Assembly (NCBI RefSeq): GCF_017591435.1
Contig: NC_059283.1
Span: 9,182,840 to 9,246,839, forward strand
Direction: 5' to 3'
DNA length: 64,000 bases
From: Portunus trituberculatus
Taxonomy: Eukaryota > Arthropoda > Malacostraca > Decapoda > Portunidae
In this document: one piece after another, positions 1 to 10,138 of the stretch
Layout of the letters: every line of letters begins with the position of its first letter
Numbering within the stretch: the first letter of the stretch is position 1
Translations under genes and position numbers: made by a program
Notes under the pieces: model-generated
Seen by the model: only the letters and a program-made list of their open reading frames with translations
Told to the model about the DNA's origin: nothing
Databases searched by the model: none

Positions 1-1236
1 GTTGCTTCATATATATATCATTCCAATGTGATGAGCCAAAGTGTGGCTATCATACGATACTTGTTATCAAATACTTTCTCTTCTGAGAACTCATGATGTC
101 AGACTATGGAAGAAAAATTTTATATTTACATTCTTTTAATCTTTTATTCTGTACTTTACATACATATTCCACAGCTTTATAATGAATGTAATAAATAAAT
201 ACATCACACATACCTATAGATAAAGAAGAATTGTTAGTTCAGGAAAATGGTTGGATGCGCATATGGCAAAACCCCACATCTCAAGTGCATCAAAATATTT
301 ATAGCTATTTTTTTCTATCCCTCTCCTATATCATAATTTTCTGTTTAATTTTATTGCTTTAATATTATATGCATGATGACGTATGGATTTGGAGGAAACA
401 AAATAACCCCTAAGAATGTCTCTATTCCTACTGAAGTATTCAGTCCATAATAACTACGAACCAAGAATATACGTATATACACTCAATTCTCGTTTTTCTG
501 GACTAAATGGTGCAGGCATCAGTCCAGATAATGAAAAGTCTGAATGATGCAAACGGATCCTTCGTTTTACCAAATGTTGATTTTTGTCACCTTAGACTTT
601 TACATAAAATGCAACATTTGGTTCATTTGGGTTACCCTGACTACCAAGCCAAAACAAACAATCTAAGTTAACCTAACACAAAAAGTAACCTAACAGTACC
701 ATATATTGTGGCTTATAACTCTATGTGGTACCTCTATAATTTGACCACAGATAAGTCAACCCCCTAAACTATTACTTAGCATGGGCCCAATGTCACCATG
801 AGTCACTAAGTACTGGGTTGTAAATTAAGTTTTATCTATAGTAAAATAAATAAAACAATTTAAACAGATTGAAAACACCATGAACTTCAAGCATTTCAAC
901 AAAAACAAGCTGTCACTTTTTACTTTTTTTCTTTACTCACTTGTTTCCCCACTATATTAAACGATTATTTACTTTTAAAACTGTATGTGTCCAACCATCT
1001 ACAGTCCTGTTTCAAATGTTGGAAGAAAAGAAACGAAAGTAACAGCTACTCATGGGGACTGTATATACTCCCAAAAAGAATATGTTTAAGGGTGATGTGA
1101 ATATTTCATAGGCAAGGGACTCAGGGAGGCCAGATAAGACTTCTTGAGTGGGATCCAAGAAACTTTAGCAACGTCGAAGCGACCTCAAGCCATGAAATGG
1201 CATCCATGAACGCTTGGAGGGATGGTAACGAGGTTG
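1..1236. other. Duplicated AT-rich DNA, no gene recognised
   Basis: No convincing coding exon or known element is visible. The stretch is shared with 42650-43884 in inverted orientation, and part of it has a third, more diverged copy at about 48512-48926. In the right arm the equivalent DNA lies directly upstream of the first coding exon of the mARC gene, so it may hold promoter or 5' exon sequence of a gene copy lying to the left of the window. That last point is inference. Confidence 0.5.
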
Positions 1237-1237
1237 C

Positions 1238-1460
1238 TTTTTTTTTTCTTATACCATGTGGGCTTTTCACAGGAATTTATGGGCTAAAAGGGATACTTTT
1301 TAGGGTACCTCCTATCTCAAAGCCCAACCGCTAGGAAACCGTTGCCCCGAGTGAGGAAGCCCAACCTACACTCGGACCGAGAACAGGATTTGAACCCGTG
1401 TGCTTGGAGACCCCTCGGACCCCAAAGCGCTTGGTTCCACTGTACCACGGCGGTCTAAAA
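1238..1460 (-). mobile_element. tRNA-derived SINE, copy in left arm
   Basis: On the minus strand a tRNA-like head carries a Pol III A box (complement of 1437-1447, TGGTACAGTGG) and B box (complement of 1386-1396, GGTTCAAATCC). An unrelated body follows and ends in an A-rich tail (poly-T at 1237-1248 on +). The same SINE sits at the matching place in the right arm (about 42437-42640), so it was inserted before the duplication. The tail and body show it is a SINE and not a working tRNA gene. Confidence 0.7.
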
Positions 1461-1465
1461 GTATC

Positions 1466-1775
1466 AGATAAGGCAGTGGCATAGTGGATAAGGTAGTGAG
1501 CGTGGGGTCGGGCAGACGTCCACGCGTAGGTTTGAATCCCACCACGTACAGCCTTAAAACACTTTGCCATTTGTCAAGTGGTTTAAAGTTACCTACATAT
1601 CACCATGATACCCAGGTTCTAGGTGGTTACACTCAAGATGAGCTTGGGCAGTAATATGGGCCCTAATATGGGTACCACTATAAATAAAATTGCCTGCGCC
1701 ACTAATAGGCGGAAGCTGAACAGCGCTTCCCATACACTCTTCAAGTGTGCCTACAGGCGCTATAGGCCTTACCGT

Positions 1776-1803
<28 letters not shown>
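1466..1803 (+). mobile_element. tRNA-derived SINE, left arm only
   Basis: The head has an A box at 1477-1487 (TGGCATAGTGG) and a B box at 1529-1539 (GGTTTGAATCC). A body of about 230 bp follows, then a 28-base poly-A tail at 1776-1803. The right arm has no such insert at the corresponding site; there about 15 bp of unrelated sequence lies between the same flanks. Its absence from the right arm dates it after the duplication, unless it was lost there. Confidence 0.8.
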
Positions 1804-1806
<3 letters not shown>

Positions 1807-2574
1807 GCTGGGAACACCATCTCTCAAGGTGGTGTTACTGTCTTGTATATATATTTATATTCACAAAACAACATTTCTATTAGCTTTTTTACAAACCTTG
1901 CTCACAAGAAAGAATTGTTTTGTAATGCACAAAGTAAAATCTTACATGAAATATAGGATTTTTTAATGTAAAATCCATTTTTACCAACAGACTTACCCAT
2001 TATCATTAATTACTGCTTAAAACCCCCAATCCCACAGTAAACTTACAGCATGTCTAACAGCTCGAGAAAAGAAACGAACGAAATATTTGGTGCCCTTTCT
2101 CATTTACTTTGAGAAGACACCCAGCCTGTTTTCTACTCCCAGGTACCACCCATTCGGCAAATTCCCTCATTCGCCTCTAGCCTAAAAGGTCATAGAAGGG
2201 AGGGAGGAAGGGAAACTCAATTATAATTAATTATTATGGGTAAGTATGTGGATAAAATGATTTTTACTTTAAAAATTTGTTATTACATATACTACTATCC
2301 ATAATTATAAATTATTGCTTAAGAACTGAATCCCAAATATAGGAGGGAGGATGACCTCACCCCTAAAAACAACTTTCACTCCCCAAGACACACACTCTTA
2401 CAAACCCCAAACCTTACAAGGCAGTGGGTACAGCACTCATAACCCATGACAGAGGGACAAAACCCTAGGAGTGAGAGGAGCATCACAACTCTTGCCATGA
2501 GAACAGTCCAATGACCCCAAACCCCACAGAGGGCAATACATAGAACCGTATGTATAAGGAACCCAAAAGAAAAA

Positions 2575-3560
2575 TTATTGAATTACCCTGAGAGCTGACA
2601 AGACAGGCACCCAGAGAAAAGATGTCCAAATACTAATGAGAAATATCCCTGAGATAAAAATATGCAAATGTGGACATAATGTTCTAGGTTCCTGCCCAAA
2701 GAACAGCAGGAAACTCCAAATATTCTTGAACAAAGCACTCGTCACCACTGCTCTAACTTCATGTGCCTTCACCCGAACCAAGCACTTGTCTTTCTTAGAA
2801 ACATTCTCATGTGCACGCTGGATAACCTGACATATCCAGTGAGAAATAGAATAAGGGTGCACCACACGCCGAGGCTCAGTAACCGTCACAAAAAGGTGGG
2901 AGCATCTAGGATGACAATCCCTGGTCCTACAAAGGTACTCCCTGATTGCTCTGACTGGGCCTGTCCCCTTCCGAGTCGCCAACGTACTCCGTAAGAGCAG
3001 GAATGGTGAAATCAGACTGAGATTCATCACCTGGGAGTTGAGTCTTCCCTAGAAAATCAGGGGCAAGAGAAAAGTCATAGATGCCCAACCCTTAGAGAGA
3101 TGAACTTCCACTGAAAGCCCATGCAGTTCGCTAACTCGGTGAGCAGACACTAAAGCCAAAAGAAAAGAAGACTTTAGTGCAACGTCCCTCAATGAAGCCA
3201 AACAAGAGGCTCATAAGGGGACTTTATTAAGGAATGCAAATCTAAGAACAAATCCCACGCAGGAATGCATTGTGAACAAGGAGGAGCCAACTTGGTAAAT
3301 CCCCCAAACAGCTGACAGATCCCAATCCTGTGAGATAGCCTGCCAGCCTGCCAGAAAATGGGGGCCAAAGCTGCACGATAACCCCTAATGGACAGCAAGG
3401 ACAAATGCTCTGTGTCCCAAAGAAAAATAAAAAAGTTCATTAAGTCCATTACAGAGGCCAAGAGAGGATGACAACCTCTCAATTCACACCAACCATAGAA
3501 GACAGACCACTTTGCCTGACTGACTCTGGCAGAGGACTGTCTGACCAGAAAGGCCATAAA
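2575..3560 (-). pseudogene. DIRS tyrosine recombinase (YR), left copy
   Basis: Two minus-strand reading frames (3557-3189 and 3030-2575) together cover a DIRS-type tyrosine recombinase. The first holds the N-terminal helical part. The second carries the C-terminal catalytic section with a HEVR box (the H-x-x-R motif of the family). The part bearing the first catalytic arginine, seen in the right copy as AHRVSELHG, falls between them around 3120-3180. The frames do not join without a shift, so this is a decayed gene. In the family this enzyme integrates a circular double-stranded DNA intermediate without target-site duplication. Confidence 0.75.
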
Positions 3561-3815
3561 TCTAGCAGCCTTCCATGAAAAGCCTCTCTTTCAGAAAAGA
3601 CACTGGAGAGTCTCCATGTGTGAAGATGAAGTGCCCCATAAAACTTGTGAAAGAGGTGGCGATAAGGCTGGCCGAGCAGAGAGGCCCATGGCGGCAACAC
3701 TCAAGGAAGGAACACTAGCAGATTCAGAAGCAGAGGAAACCAGTCTGCCTGATGCCACTGCAGGGCGATCAGAGTCACGTAAACACAAACGGATTCTCTG
3801 ATTCGAACCAGTACC

Positions 3816-4706
3816 TTACGAATCAGAGAGAAGGGAGGAAAGGCATACAGATCCAAGCCCTCCCATGGAAAGGCAAATGCATCCTCTTTTCAAGCTCCCG
3901 GGTCTGCCAGGGGAGACACATACAGAGGTAACTGGTGATTTAAAGCAGTTGCAAACAGAGAATATCCCCCACCAGACCCGACAGACACTCGGACCAAGTG
4001 CCCCCGAGTTCCGCACATAGGCCACTACTGTCGAATTGTCTGACATGAGAGACCCCGTTGTGCCTGATAATTCTTGCTGAAAGGACTGCAGAGCCTGGAA
4101 AACAGCCATCACCTCCAGGTGGTTGATGTGAAACCTCTGCTCCTGTGGAGACTACACCCATGAGACGAGAGAGTTCCCCAGATGAGCATCCCAAACATAA
4201 AGGGACGCGTCCGAAAACAGAGACTGTTCGGGAGGCACCATCACAAAGAGAGCTCCCGTGAGTAGATGACCCGGATCCATCCCTTAGGAGAGGTCTGCTA
4301 GACAGAGTTGGGAAGGAGGAACCCACCACCAGGGTGGGTCCGACGCTGCCTTCCAGTGTTTCTTCAGGCACCACTGAAGGGACTGAGAGTGTAATTGGCC
4401 ACCTGGGACCAGCCTCTCCAAGGAAGCCAGATAACCCAAGAGAGACACCATAGGAGCTCTGTCCTCTAGAAAACTTTGTGCCACTGACAGAAAATGGCTG
4501 ATCCTTTCTGGCAATGGAAAAACTAAAGAGACTAAAGAGAGACGCAGAAAGGGGAGGACATACCCATAACGTAGAGTCTTTACTACCCACTCTCCTGCCC
4601 CACCCTCCATCCACTCTCTCCAGTGCCACTGCAAGCAAGTGCCCACAAGCACAGGAGAGCAAATTACTTCCCTAGCGAGATCTACCCCAGCCATGGGATC
4701 CTCCAC
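3816..4706 (-). pseudogene. DIRS RNase H region, left copy, RT core missing
   Basis: Overlapping minus-strand frames (4706-4284, 4662-3940, 4112-3816) encode the DIRS RNase H and the linker to the recombinase. Recognisable pieces are the MSDNSTVVAYVRNSG box and PLPERISHFLSVAQ. Directly upstream, the frame jumps from the N-terminal leader to PLPERIS, skipping the reverse transcriptase (YLDD) block present at 37900-38500 in the right copy. Frameshifts also break it, so it is non-functional. Confidence 0.75.
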
Positions 4707-4822
4707 TGCAAGAACCCCTGGCCTGAAAGGATTCCCCTGTAGCAGAGGACCTGGGAGGCAGGAACTGACAAAGAGGCACTAAGAAATGCACCCTTCCTCA
4801 CCCTCCTCATCTGCCCTTAAAG

Positions 4823-5254
4823 ATAAAAGATAAAAAGAGATGTAACATTTAGGCAGTGAGAAAGAGGCTGAAGACAGTCAGTCATAGGATGGGAGTTGAG
4901 ACAAAAAGCTTTTAATTCCACCCTATCTAATAATACTGTGTGAGTGGAACCCTCCCAAACATGCGAAGACTATTCCATACAGGGGCAGATAAGGCTCTTG
5001 TACAGAGTTAGCAGTTGGAGGGGCGAGAAAAACTGGTGGAGACACCTCAGAATGCCTTACTTCATAGAAGCTGTTTTAGCAAGAGATGAGATGTGAAGTT
5101 TTCAGTTATGATTATGAGTAAAGGACAGACTGAAGATATTCAGTGTGGAAGAGGGACATACTTGAATGTCATTGAAGAAGGGATAGTTGTTTGGAAGGTT
5201 GAGTTGAGTTGAAAGATGGAGGAATTGAGTTTTTGAGGCACTGAAAACTACTAG
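4823..5254 (-). mobile_element. LINE fragment (Jockey/CR1-type), left arm, with empty Harbinger site
   Basis: Minus-strand piece of the same LINE family seen complete at 21766-26036, covering the end of the RT and the start of the C-terminal region. The matching fragment in the right arm is split by the Harbinger transposon. Here the target is intact: the single TTA (complement of 4990-4992) marks the empty site. It is joined directly to a DIRS end on one side and a Tigger fragment on the other. Confidence 0.8.
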
Positions 5255-5711
5255 ATGCATCCTCACAGTATTTGGCAGAATATTCTACCAGCTTATCTTT
5301 TGATTTACTAATGTCCGACACAGTTTGCTTGGCCATACCATACTCCTCACAAACACACATAAAACTAGCTTCTTTCTCTAATTTTCTTATCAATTCCATC
5401 TTTCACATCACCACTAAGGCTACTCACTTACCCCTTTAACACCTCTGGGAGACATAATTTAAGAGTTTTGAGGTACTGAAAAATGCACAAATCTGCTCAC
5501 TAATACAGGACAATACACAGTGTTCACTAGCGTTGGCCAGACTTGTTGAACAACCACCTACCACAGCGGCGCCGCCAGCTATTAGCCATTTCTGGAAGTG
5601 TGTGAGGTGCACATTTTTCAAATTAATTTGTTGGCCGTCTGGACACATAGTTAAATCATTAACTGGACACTGTCCAGATTAACTGAAATCCGCATAAACA
5701 AGGGTCAAGTG
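5255..5711 (-). mobile_element. Tigger/pogo fragment with N-terminal HTH, left arm
   Basis: Reading on the minus strand from 5711, the end begins CACTTGACCC with a TA just outside (5712-5713), as expected for Tc1/mariner-pogo elements. An ORF from 5399 starts MELIRKLEKEASF and continues through a CENP-B-type helix-turn-helix (EEYGMAKQTVSDISKSKDKL). It then runs without a stop into LINE sequence and ends at 5169. No catalytic domain is present. The same fragment sits at 29347-29811, and related ones at about 46549 and 47281. Confidence 0.75.
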
Positions 5712-5716
5712 TACAT

Positions 5717-5718
<2 letters not shown>

Positions 5719-5803
<85 letters not shown>
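5719..5803. repeat. (TA)n microsatellite at the inner end of the left arm
   Basis: About 42 TA units. This is where the left arm stops matching the right arm; the equivalent tract on the right is 29161-29345. Long TA tracts form cruciforms, which fits a breakpoint here, but the sequence does not prove it. Confidence 0.95.
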
Positions 5804-5806
<3 letters not shown>

Positions 5807-6313
5807 TGTAGCCAGGCAATAGATTCTCTTTTAAACAGACGAGATTAAAGGCGACTTCTATTTCGGCATTGTTCAGCTTCTGCTGTGTTTTCTCTATCTT
5901 TCTAATTGATTCTCTTTTTTGAGCTGCAATGGCTCCGAGGAGCTCTCCAAAAGTTGGATTGCTTGTAGCAACATTTCGTTCCTGCCTAGGGAACATCTTC
6001 AGGCTGTGTGAGTTTCAGCGGCTGGTTTAGCTCGTTATAAATGCCTGAGCTTACTCAGGAAAGACGAGTTGAAAGGGTGCGCGGCTGCTGATTGGTTGAG
6101 CAGCGGGGTGGCGGTAGGGAAAAGCCGTGGCTTCTCATTGACTGTGCTGTGGCATGGCGGTTTTCTGTTTCAGAGAGGGGAGGACTTGGAAGTTCTGCAC
6201 TTGTTTGTTGATGCAGTTTTCAGAGTTGGTAATGTAGATTGCTTCCCCAAGTAGAGCAGTCTTCTTGGGTCCCCTTCTCGGTCCAGGATTTTTATTCCTT
6301 CTTCCAGGTTCTG
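5804..6313 (-). mobile_element. Penelope-like element fragment (5' part)
   Basis: On the minus strand an ORF of about 60 residues before the TA repeat (starting at 5996, MFPRQERNVATSNPTFGELL) looks like the N-terminal part of a Penelope-like element. Just upstream is a CCTGAAGATG...CGAAATGTTG motif (complement of 5973-6004) shared with the confident Penelope element at 51.7-55.5 kb. The fragment ends abruptly in the (TA)n tract and has no reverse transcriptase. The assignment rests mainly on the shared motif, so other retroelement origins remain possible. Confidence 0.45.
5973..6004 (-). ncRNA. Hammerhead-ribozyme-like core
   Basis: On the minus strand, CTGAAGA is followed by a hairpin (GTTCC pairing with GGAAC) and then GAAA. 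This has the order of the hammerhead core CUGANGA - stem II - GAAA. Penelope-like elements are known to carry hammerhead motifs. Stems I and III are weak here, so activity is doubtful. Confidence 0.35.
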
Positions 6314-6389
6314 CCTCGTTATGTTTGACCGATGTTTGGGAGCAATCAAGAACCACTACACAACCAAACATCGGTCAAACGTAACGAGG
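6314..6389. repeat. 26-bp near-perfect inverted repeat with 24-base loop
   Basis: 6314-6339 pairs with 6364-6389; the only non-Watson-Crick position is a T/G pair. It lies immediately beyond the Penelope-like fragment and could be an element terminus or the scar of a fold-back insertion. Confidence 0.85.
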
Positions 6390-6438
6390 AGTTTTGACTC
6401 TTGCTTGAATGAGTAAGCCATTTGGGTGTTCTATCAAC

Positions 6439-7260
6439 AAAGGTATAAAGGCACCTGGCATGATGTGTGCGTTCGTGTGCATGTATGTGTGTGTTGCAAT
6501 GAGACGAGGGAGCGGCCCGTTTTCTCCACACACTGAATAGGCTGCAGGAAGGATTATGGTATTGTAAATACTTGTAACAACTAAGTACTGAGTTAACATA
6601 ATATAAAAGGCTAAATTAAATGGTACTTAAGCTAACATCATAATGTAATGACTCAACATACAAATCAAGGTCACTATCTGTCAAGTGTCCAAGCTCACTT
6701 TGAGGTTGGATGCTACCTTACAATACAACATTCATCTTGGAAGATGCACTAGTATTTTTCAGGGTATTTTTTAGGAAAAAATGTGTCTTATAAGCCGTAA
6801 AATACGGTAAGTTCAAGAGGGGTGTTGAGGAGCTTCTTTTGCCCTACAAGGAGACTTTACGCCATATGGAAGCATCTGCCAGTCAGAGGCCCATCACTTC
6901 ATATTTCAAGCCCTCTCCAACCAGCAAATAAACTAAAGGTACTAGTACTATAATTAAATAAAATGTGTGCTTGGTACTTCATTTATTGTTTTTTTTTCAG
7001 CCTTTTTGGTAAAAAATTTTTTTTGGGGAGGATCTGGGAACATAACCCCCATTTTCCCATAGGGCCTATTATTCGATGAACACGACGAGCTCAGGAACGT
7101 AACTATCGTGTTAGCGAGGTTTGATTGTATTTCCAATACCATAATCCTTCCTGCAGCCTACTCAGCGTGTGGAGAAAATGGGCTGCTCCCTTGTTTCATT
7201 GTAATACACACATACATGCACATGAATGCACACACATCATGCCAGGAGCCTTTATACCTT
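6439..7260. repeat. Fold-back arrangement: about 125-bp inverted arms around a Tigger 3' end
   Basis: 6439-6570 and 7133-7260 are reverse complements of each other, with modest divergence. Both include the complement-related stretch reading from a CAATACCATAATCC-type edge to CTTTATACC. The enclosed 560 bp holds the C-terminal end of a Tigger transposase (6809-6931). On the outside of the right arm lies the end of a CAGGCAACC-type element. It may be a composite of two element copies rather than one transposon. Confidence 0.6.
6809..6931 (+). pseudogene. C-terminal tail of a Tigger/pogo transposase with PIP-box-like motif
   Basis: An open frame of 40 codons ending in TAA at 6929-6931 reads LLLPYKETLRHMEAS and then QRPITSYFK. 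The last motif fits the PCNA-interacting (PIP) pattern Q-x-x-I-x-x-aromatic-aromatic. Such a motif at the C terminus is known for pogo-family transposases, where it links transposition to replication. The frame is open at its 5' side into an unrelated repeat end, so this is a truncated piece. About 200 bp downstream a TIR-like end (complement CAATCAAACCTCGC) closes the element near 7128. Confidence 0.6.
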
Positions 7261-7421
7261 TGCGTGATACGGCGGTACTTTCAAACTTCAAAAAAATTAC
7301 CTGGATAAAACTTCGTTAAAGCGAGTTTGGTGTTCGTTAAACAAGCAGATGGTAGTAAAAGGAAACCTTCGTTGTAGCGAAATTTTGTTGTGTGAACCTT
7401 CATTAAGCGGGGGTTGCCTGT
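7261..7421 (-). mobile_element. Tigger-like CAGGCAACC family, truncated end
   Basis: From 7421 on the minus strand the sequence reads CAGGCAACCCCCGCTTAATG, followed by the ~150 bp shared by all copies of this family (21510, 41438, 55542, 56536). A TA dinucleotide lies outside the end (7422-7423). It breaks off at about 7261, where the fold-back arm begins. Confidence 0.8.
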
Positions 7422-7423
7422 AT

Positions 7424-7874
7424 ACAGTAATACTTTGAGATATGAACGCCCCAAGATACAACTTTTTTGATATACAACAAAAAATTTAATATACCTTATG
7501 CCTCAAAATACGAAGATATTTCTAAGATACAAATAGCCATCGGTAGGTGGTGCTGCAGCGATCGCTCAGCTACCCGCGTCCATCCGAACATTCAATTCAT
7601 GTTGTGTATCGTTGTTCATCCTTTATGCATGTATGTGTCTGTGCTCCTTGGTAGTGTGTAATTTTTCTTAAGTTTTGTGAACTCAAGACCTCATAGTCAT
7701 GGGTCTCAAAAGTAAAAATAAGGAGGCTGAAAAGAAGAAACGTAAATGAAAAGTACTTTAGAAACACATAGTACATTTTATTAATAACTATTCAATCCAT
7801 CACAAGTCTATACAATTGCTTTGTATAGAGAAAACTCTAATAATAAGCAGTAATATAATATTGATAATAACAAC

Positions 7875-7920
<46 letters not shown>

Positions 7921-8142
7921 TAACAAAGTAACTAGTAACATAATCCTAATAATCTTCTAGCAAAGTAGCTAGTAGCTTGGATTATCACAGAATGCTTGGA
8001 TAGGTAATTGCACTCAATTAAGGTACATGTGTAGGATTGATTCAATTATTGAAGTTCAAGATCACCTAAATCCTTCACTTTTTTCCAACACTTGGATAGT
8101 CTTACCTAAGGCTCTGTGGTACATCAAAGCTCCTCAAGACAC
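7424..8142. other. No gene; Tigger-like end and an (AAT)n tract
   Basis: A TA followed by CAGTAATACTTTGAG at 7426 looks like another Tigger-type terminal repeat, but I found no partner end. 7876-7918 is an (ATA)n/(AAT)n microsatellite. The rest is AT-rich with nothing recognised, up to the Gypsy LTR at 8143. Confidence 0.5.
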
Positions 8143-8397
8143 TGTTACGTTCACCGGTTAACCCTTAACTTCCGGGGATTAAAATATTTTTTCCTGTCTA
8201 ATGACGGGGAAAAATGGTACACCTAAAAATTGTCAGAACACAGTTTGAATACTGATAATTATTTTCTCTGTGTTATTCTGAATACAATGATGTACTTTCC
8301 AGCTCGATATGACGTCTGAGAGTTTAGTTATTGCCTTATCAAAGTTTCCTCCTCCGAACGCGGTGTGACCAGTCAAGAGGAAACAGCCGGAGAGCGA

Positions 8398-8710
<313 letters not shown>

Positions 8711-8751
8711 CAAGTGTTGATGTGTGTAGGCCCGCGTGTGACTCAGATGAG

Positions 8752-9395
8752 TTACCTCAAAGCTTTTCTCGAATGACTCATAAGAAGCGTGACGGCTATG
8801 AACGTCAGGAGTTCATTTCTTGTGATGTTTTTCCACTCTTTCTCGTGAGAGCTATGGGGCACATCATCATCATCTGCTGTTTCTTCATCATGAAAAGTGT
8901 TGCTCTCACTCACTATATGGTCCAAGAAAGCATCACTGAGAAACGCCATGAAATAGTCACAATTGTGTTGCACAGGAGGGAATTCAGCTGTTATGCCAGG
9001 AGACACAGATAAATCAGGCATAACTGGGAAAAATCATCATTGAATTCCCTCCATTGAAAGACAGGTCGGGGTCTCGCGCCACCTCTGCCACGCCCCTTGA
9101 TCGTCTCCCAGAACGCGAGGAGCACGCGCATGCCTCGTCTCCTAGAAACACTCTGTGTCCTTGACACATTATCTGGAGTCTGTTCTTCATCATTATTGCC
9201 TTCACTGTCACTTATACTGTGTAAGAGTCTCTGTCTCTCTGTCTGTTCTCCTGAGAAAGCAGGTGAATGATGCTCTACATCCGTGTCCTCACTACTAGTC
9301 TCTTCACTTTCCCCAGTTTCTTCTTCTATATATTCACTGTCACTTTCTTCTAGCTCAGAACCACTGCTAAGTAAAAGGGTTCTGCCTTGCTCCAT
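8752..9395 (-). pseudogene. piggyBac transposase, N-terminal part only
   Basis: The minus-strand frame from 9395 begins MEQGRTLLLSSGSELEES. It has a strongly acidic Ser/Glu/Asp-rich leader typical of piggyBac transposases, followed by a basic stretch (SRRRGMR). A second frame (9021-8752) continues with HNCDYFMAFLSDAFLDHIV, a segment that fits the conserved start of the DDE_Tnp_1_7 domain, then ELLTFIAVTLLMS. One frameshift separates them and the sequence ends before the catalytic aspartates. The protein would not cut DNA. Confidence 0.75.
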
Positions 9396-10138
9396 GGTGA
9401 TTTACAATCTGACCCGATCCTTCGCTGTTATCACTGACCTTTCTACCCAGCGTCACCGGAGTTGCCAAGTGTCGCCCATAAACGGGAAAACAGTTCAGTT
9501 ACCTCTAAAATTAGGAGCTCTTGTGGAAACACTTGTGTGGTAAAAAATGCCAGATACTTCTACTCACCATCCGCCTCAAGAGAGCGCGCGAGAGACTTAA
9601 AATTACGCCGGGAAAAATCTTGATTACTGGGACGAATCCCGTCACTTCGGACGTTCTGACGCAAACGTTTATATACGACCGCCGGAAGTTAAGGGTTAAA
9701 CTGGTAAGATTGGCATCGGAGAGCCGGTGAACAATAACAATAAAAAAAACCACTGCAGGTTCAACTGGTGAGGAAATGCAAAAGGGGGTCACTTTAAAAA
9801 GCTATTTTAATAACCCATAATGAAATTGACACATATATAACAAGAAATATGAAACACAGATATATAACATGAAACACAGGAAAATGACATACTCGTACAC
9901 ATATACATATAACACAGTAATAAATACAACAATAGAGAACCCAACTTAATACCTAACAATAATCCTAATCCTATATAGAGGCAATGTGGAAAACACGGAC
10001 GAGGGGAAGTGATACTTATGCGGTGTCGCAGTGGTGAAATGCTGGGTAATGGTTGATCCCACGGTAGACCCAAGAGGCGTTGTGTTCACTGGTTGAGGCT
10101 TGGATCTCAACTCCCAATCCAGAAAACCAAGAGCTGGC

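Larger units (their letters stand above)
1952..4822 (-). mobile_element. DIRS-type retroelement, left copy, reverse transcriptase deleted
   Basis: Minus-strand copy of the element at 37591-41262. It keeps the RNase H region and a tyrosine recombinase, but the reverse transcriptase core is gone. Sequence that in the right copy is split by about 620 bp (37880 to 38500) is joined here near 4525. The terminal inverted-repeat motif occurs at about 1952-2010 and 2230-2290. DIRS elements replicate by reverse transcription and integrate with a tyrosine recombinase instead of a DDE integrase; this copy cannot be autonomous. Confidence 0.85.
1..5802. repeat. Left arm of a large inverted duplication
   Basis: Read as reverse complement, this stretch matches about 29163-43884 from end to end. 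Base 1 onward matches the complement of 43884 downward, and the inner end of both arms lies in a (TA)n tract. By eye the identity is roughly 95% in the non-transposon part. Private to this arm are a SINE at 1466-1803 and a deletion of about 620 bp in the DIRS element near 4525. The right arm has a Harbinger element and a Tigger-like element that are absent here. The arm still matches at base 1, so its true end is outside the window. Confidence 0.93.

Noticed and set aside
1376..1545. Two tRNA genes, judged from A and B boxes
   Set aside because: Both are heads of SINEs with non-tRNA bodies and A-rich tails; the sequences do not give convincing cloverleaves with matching acceptor stems.
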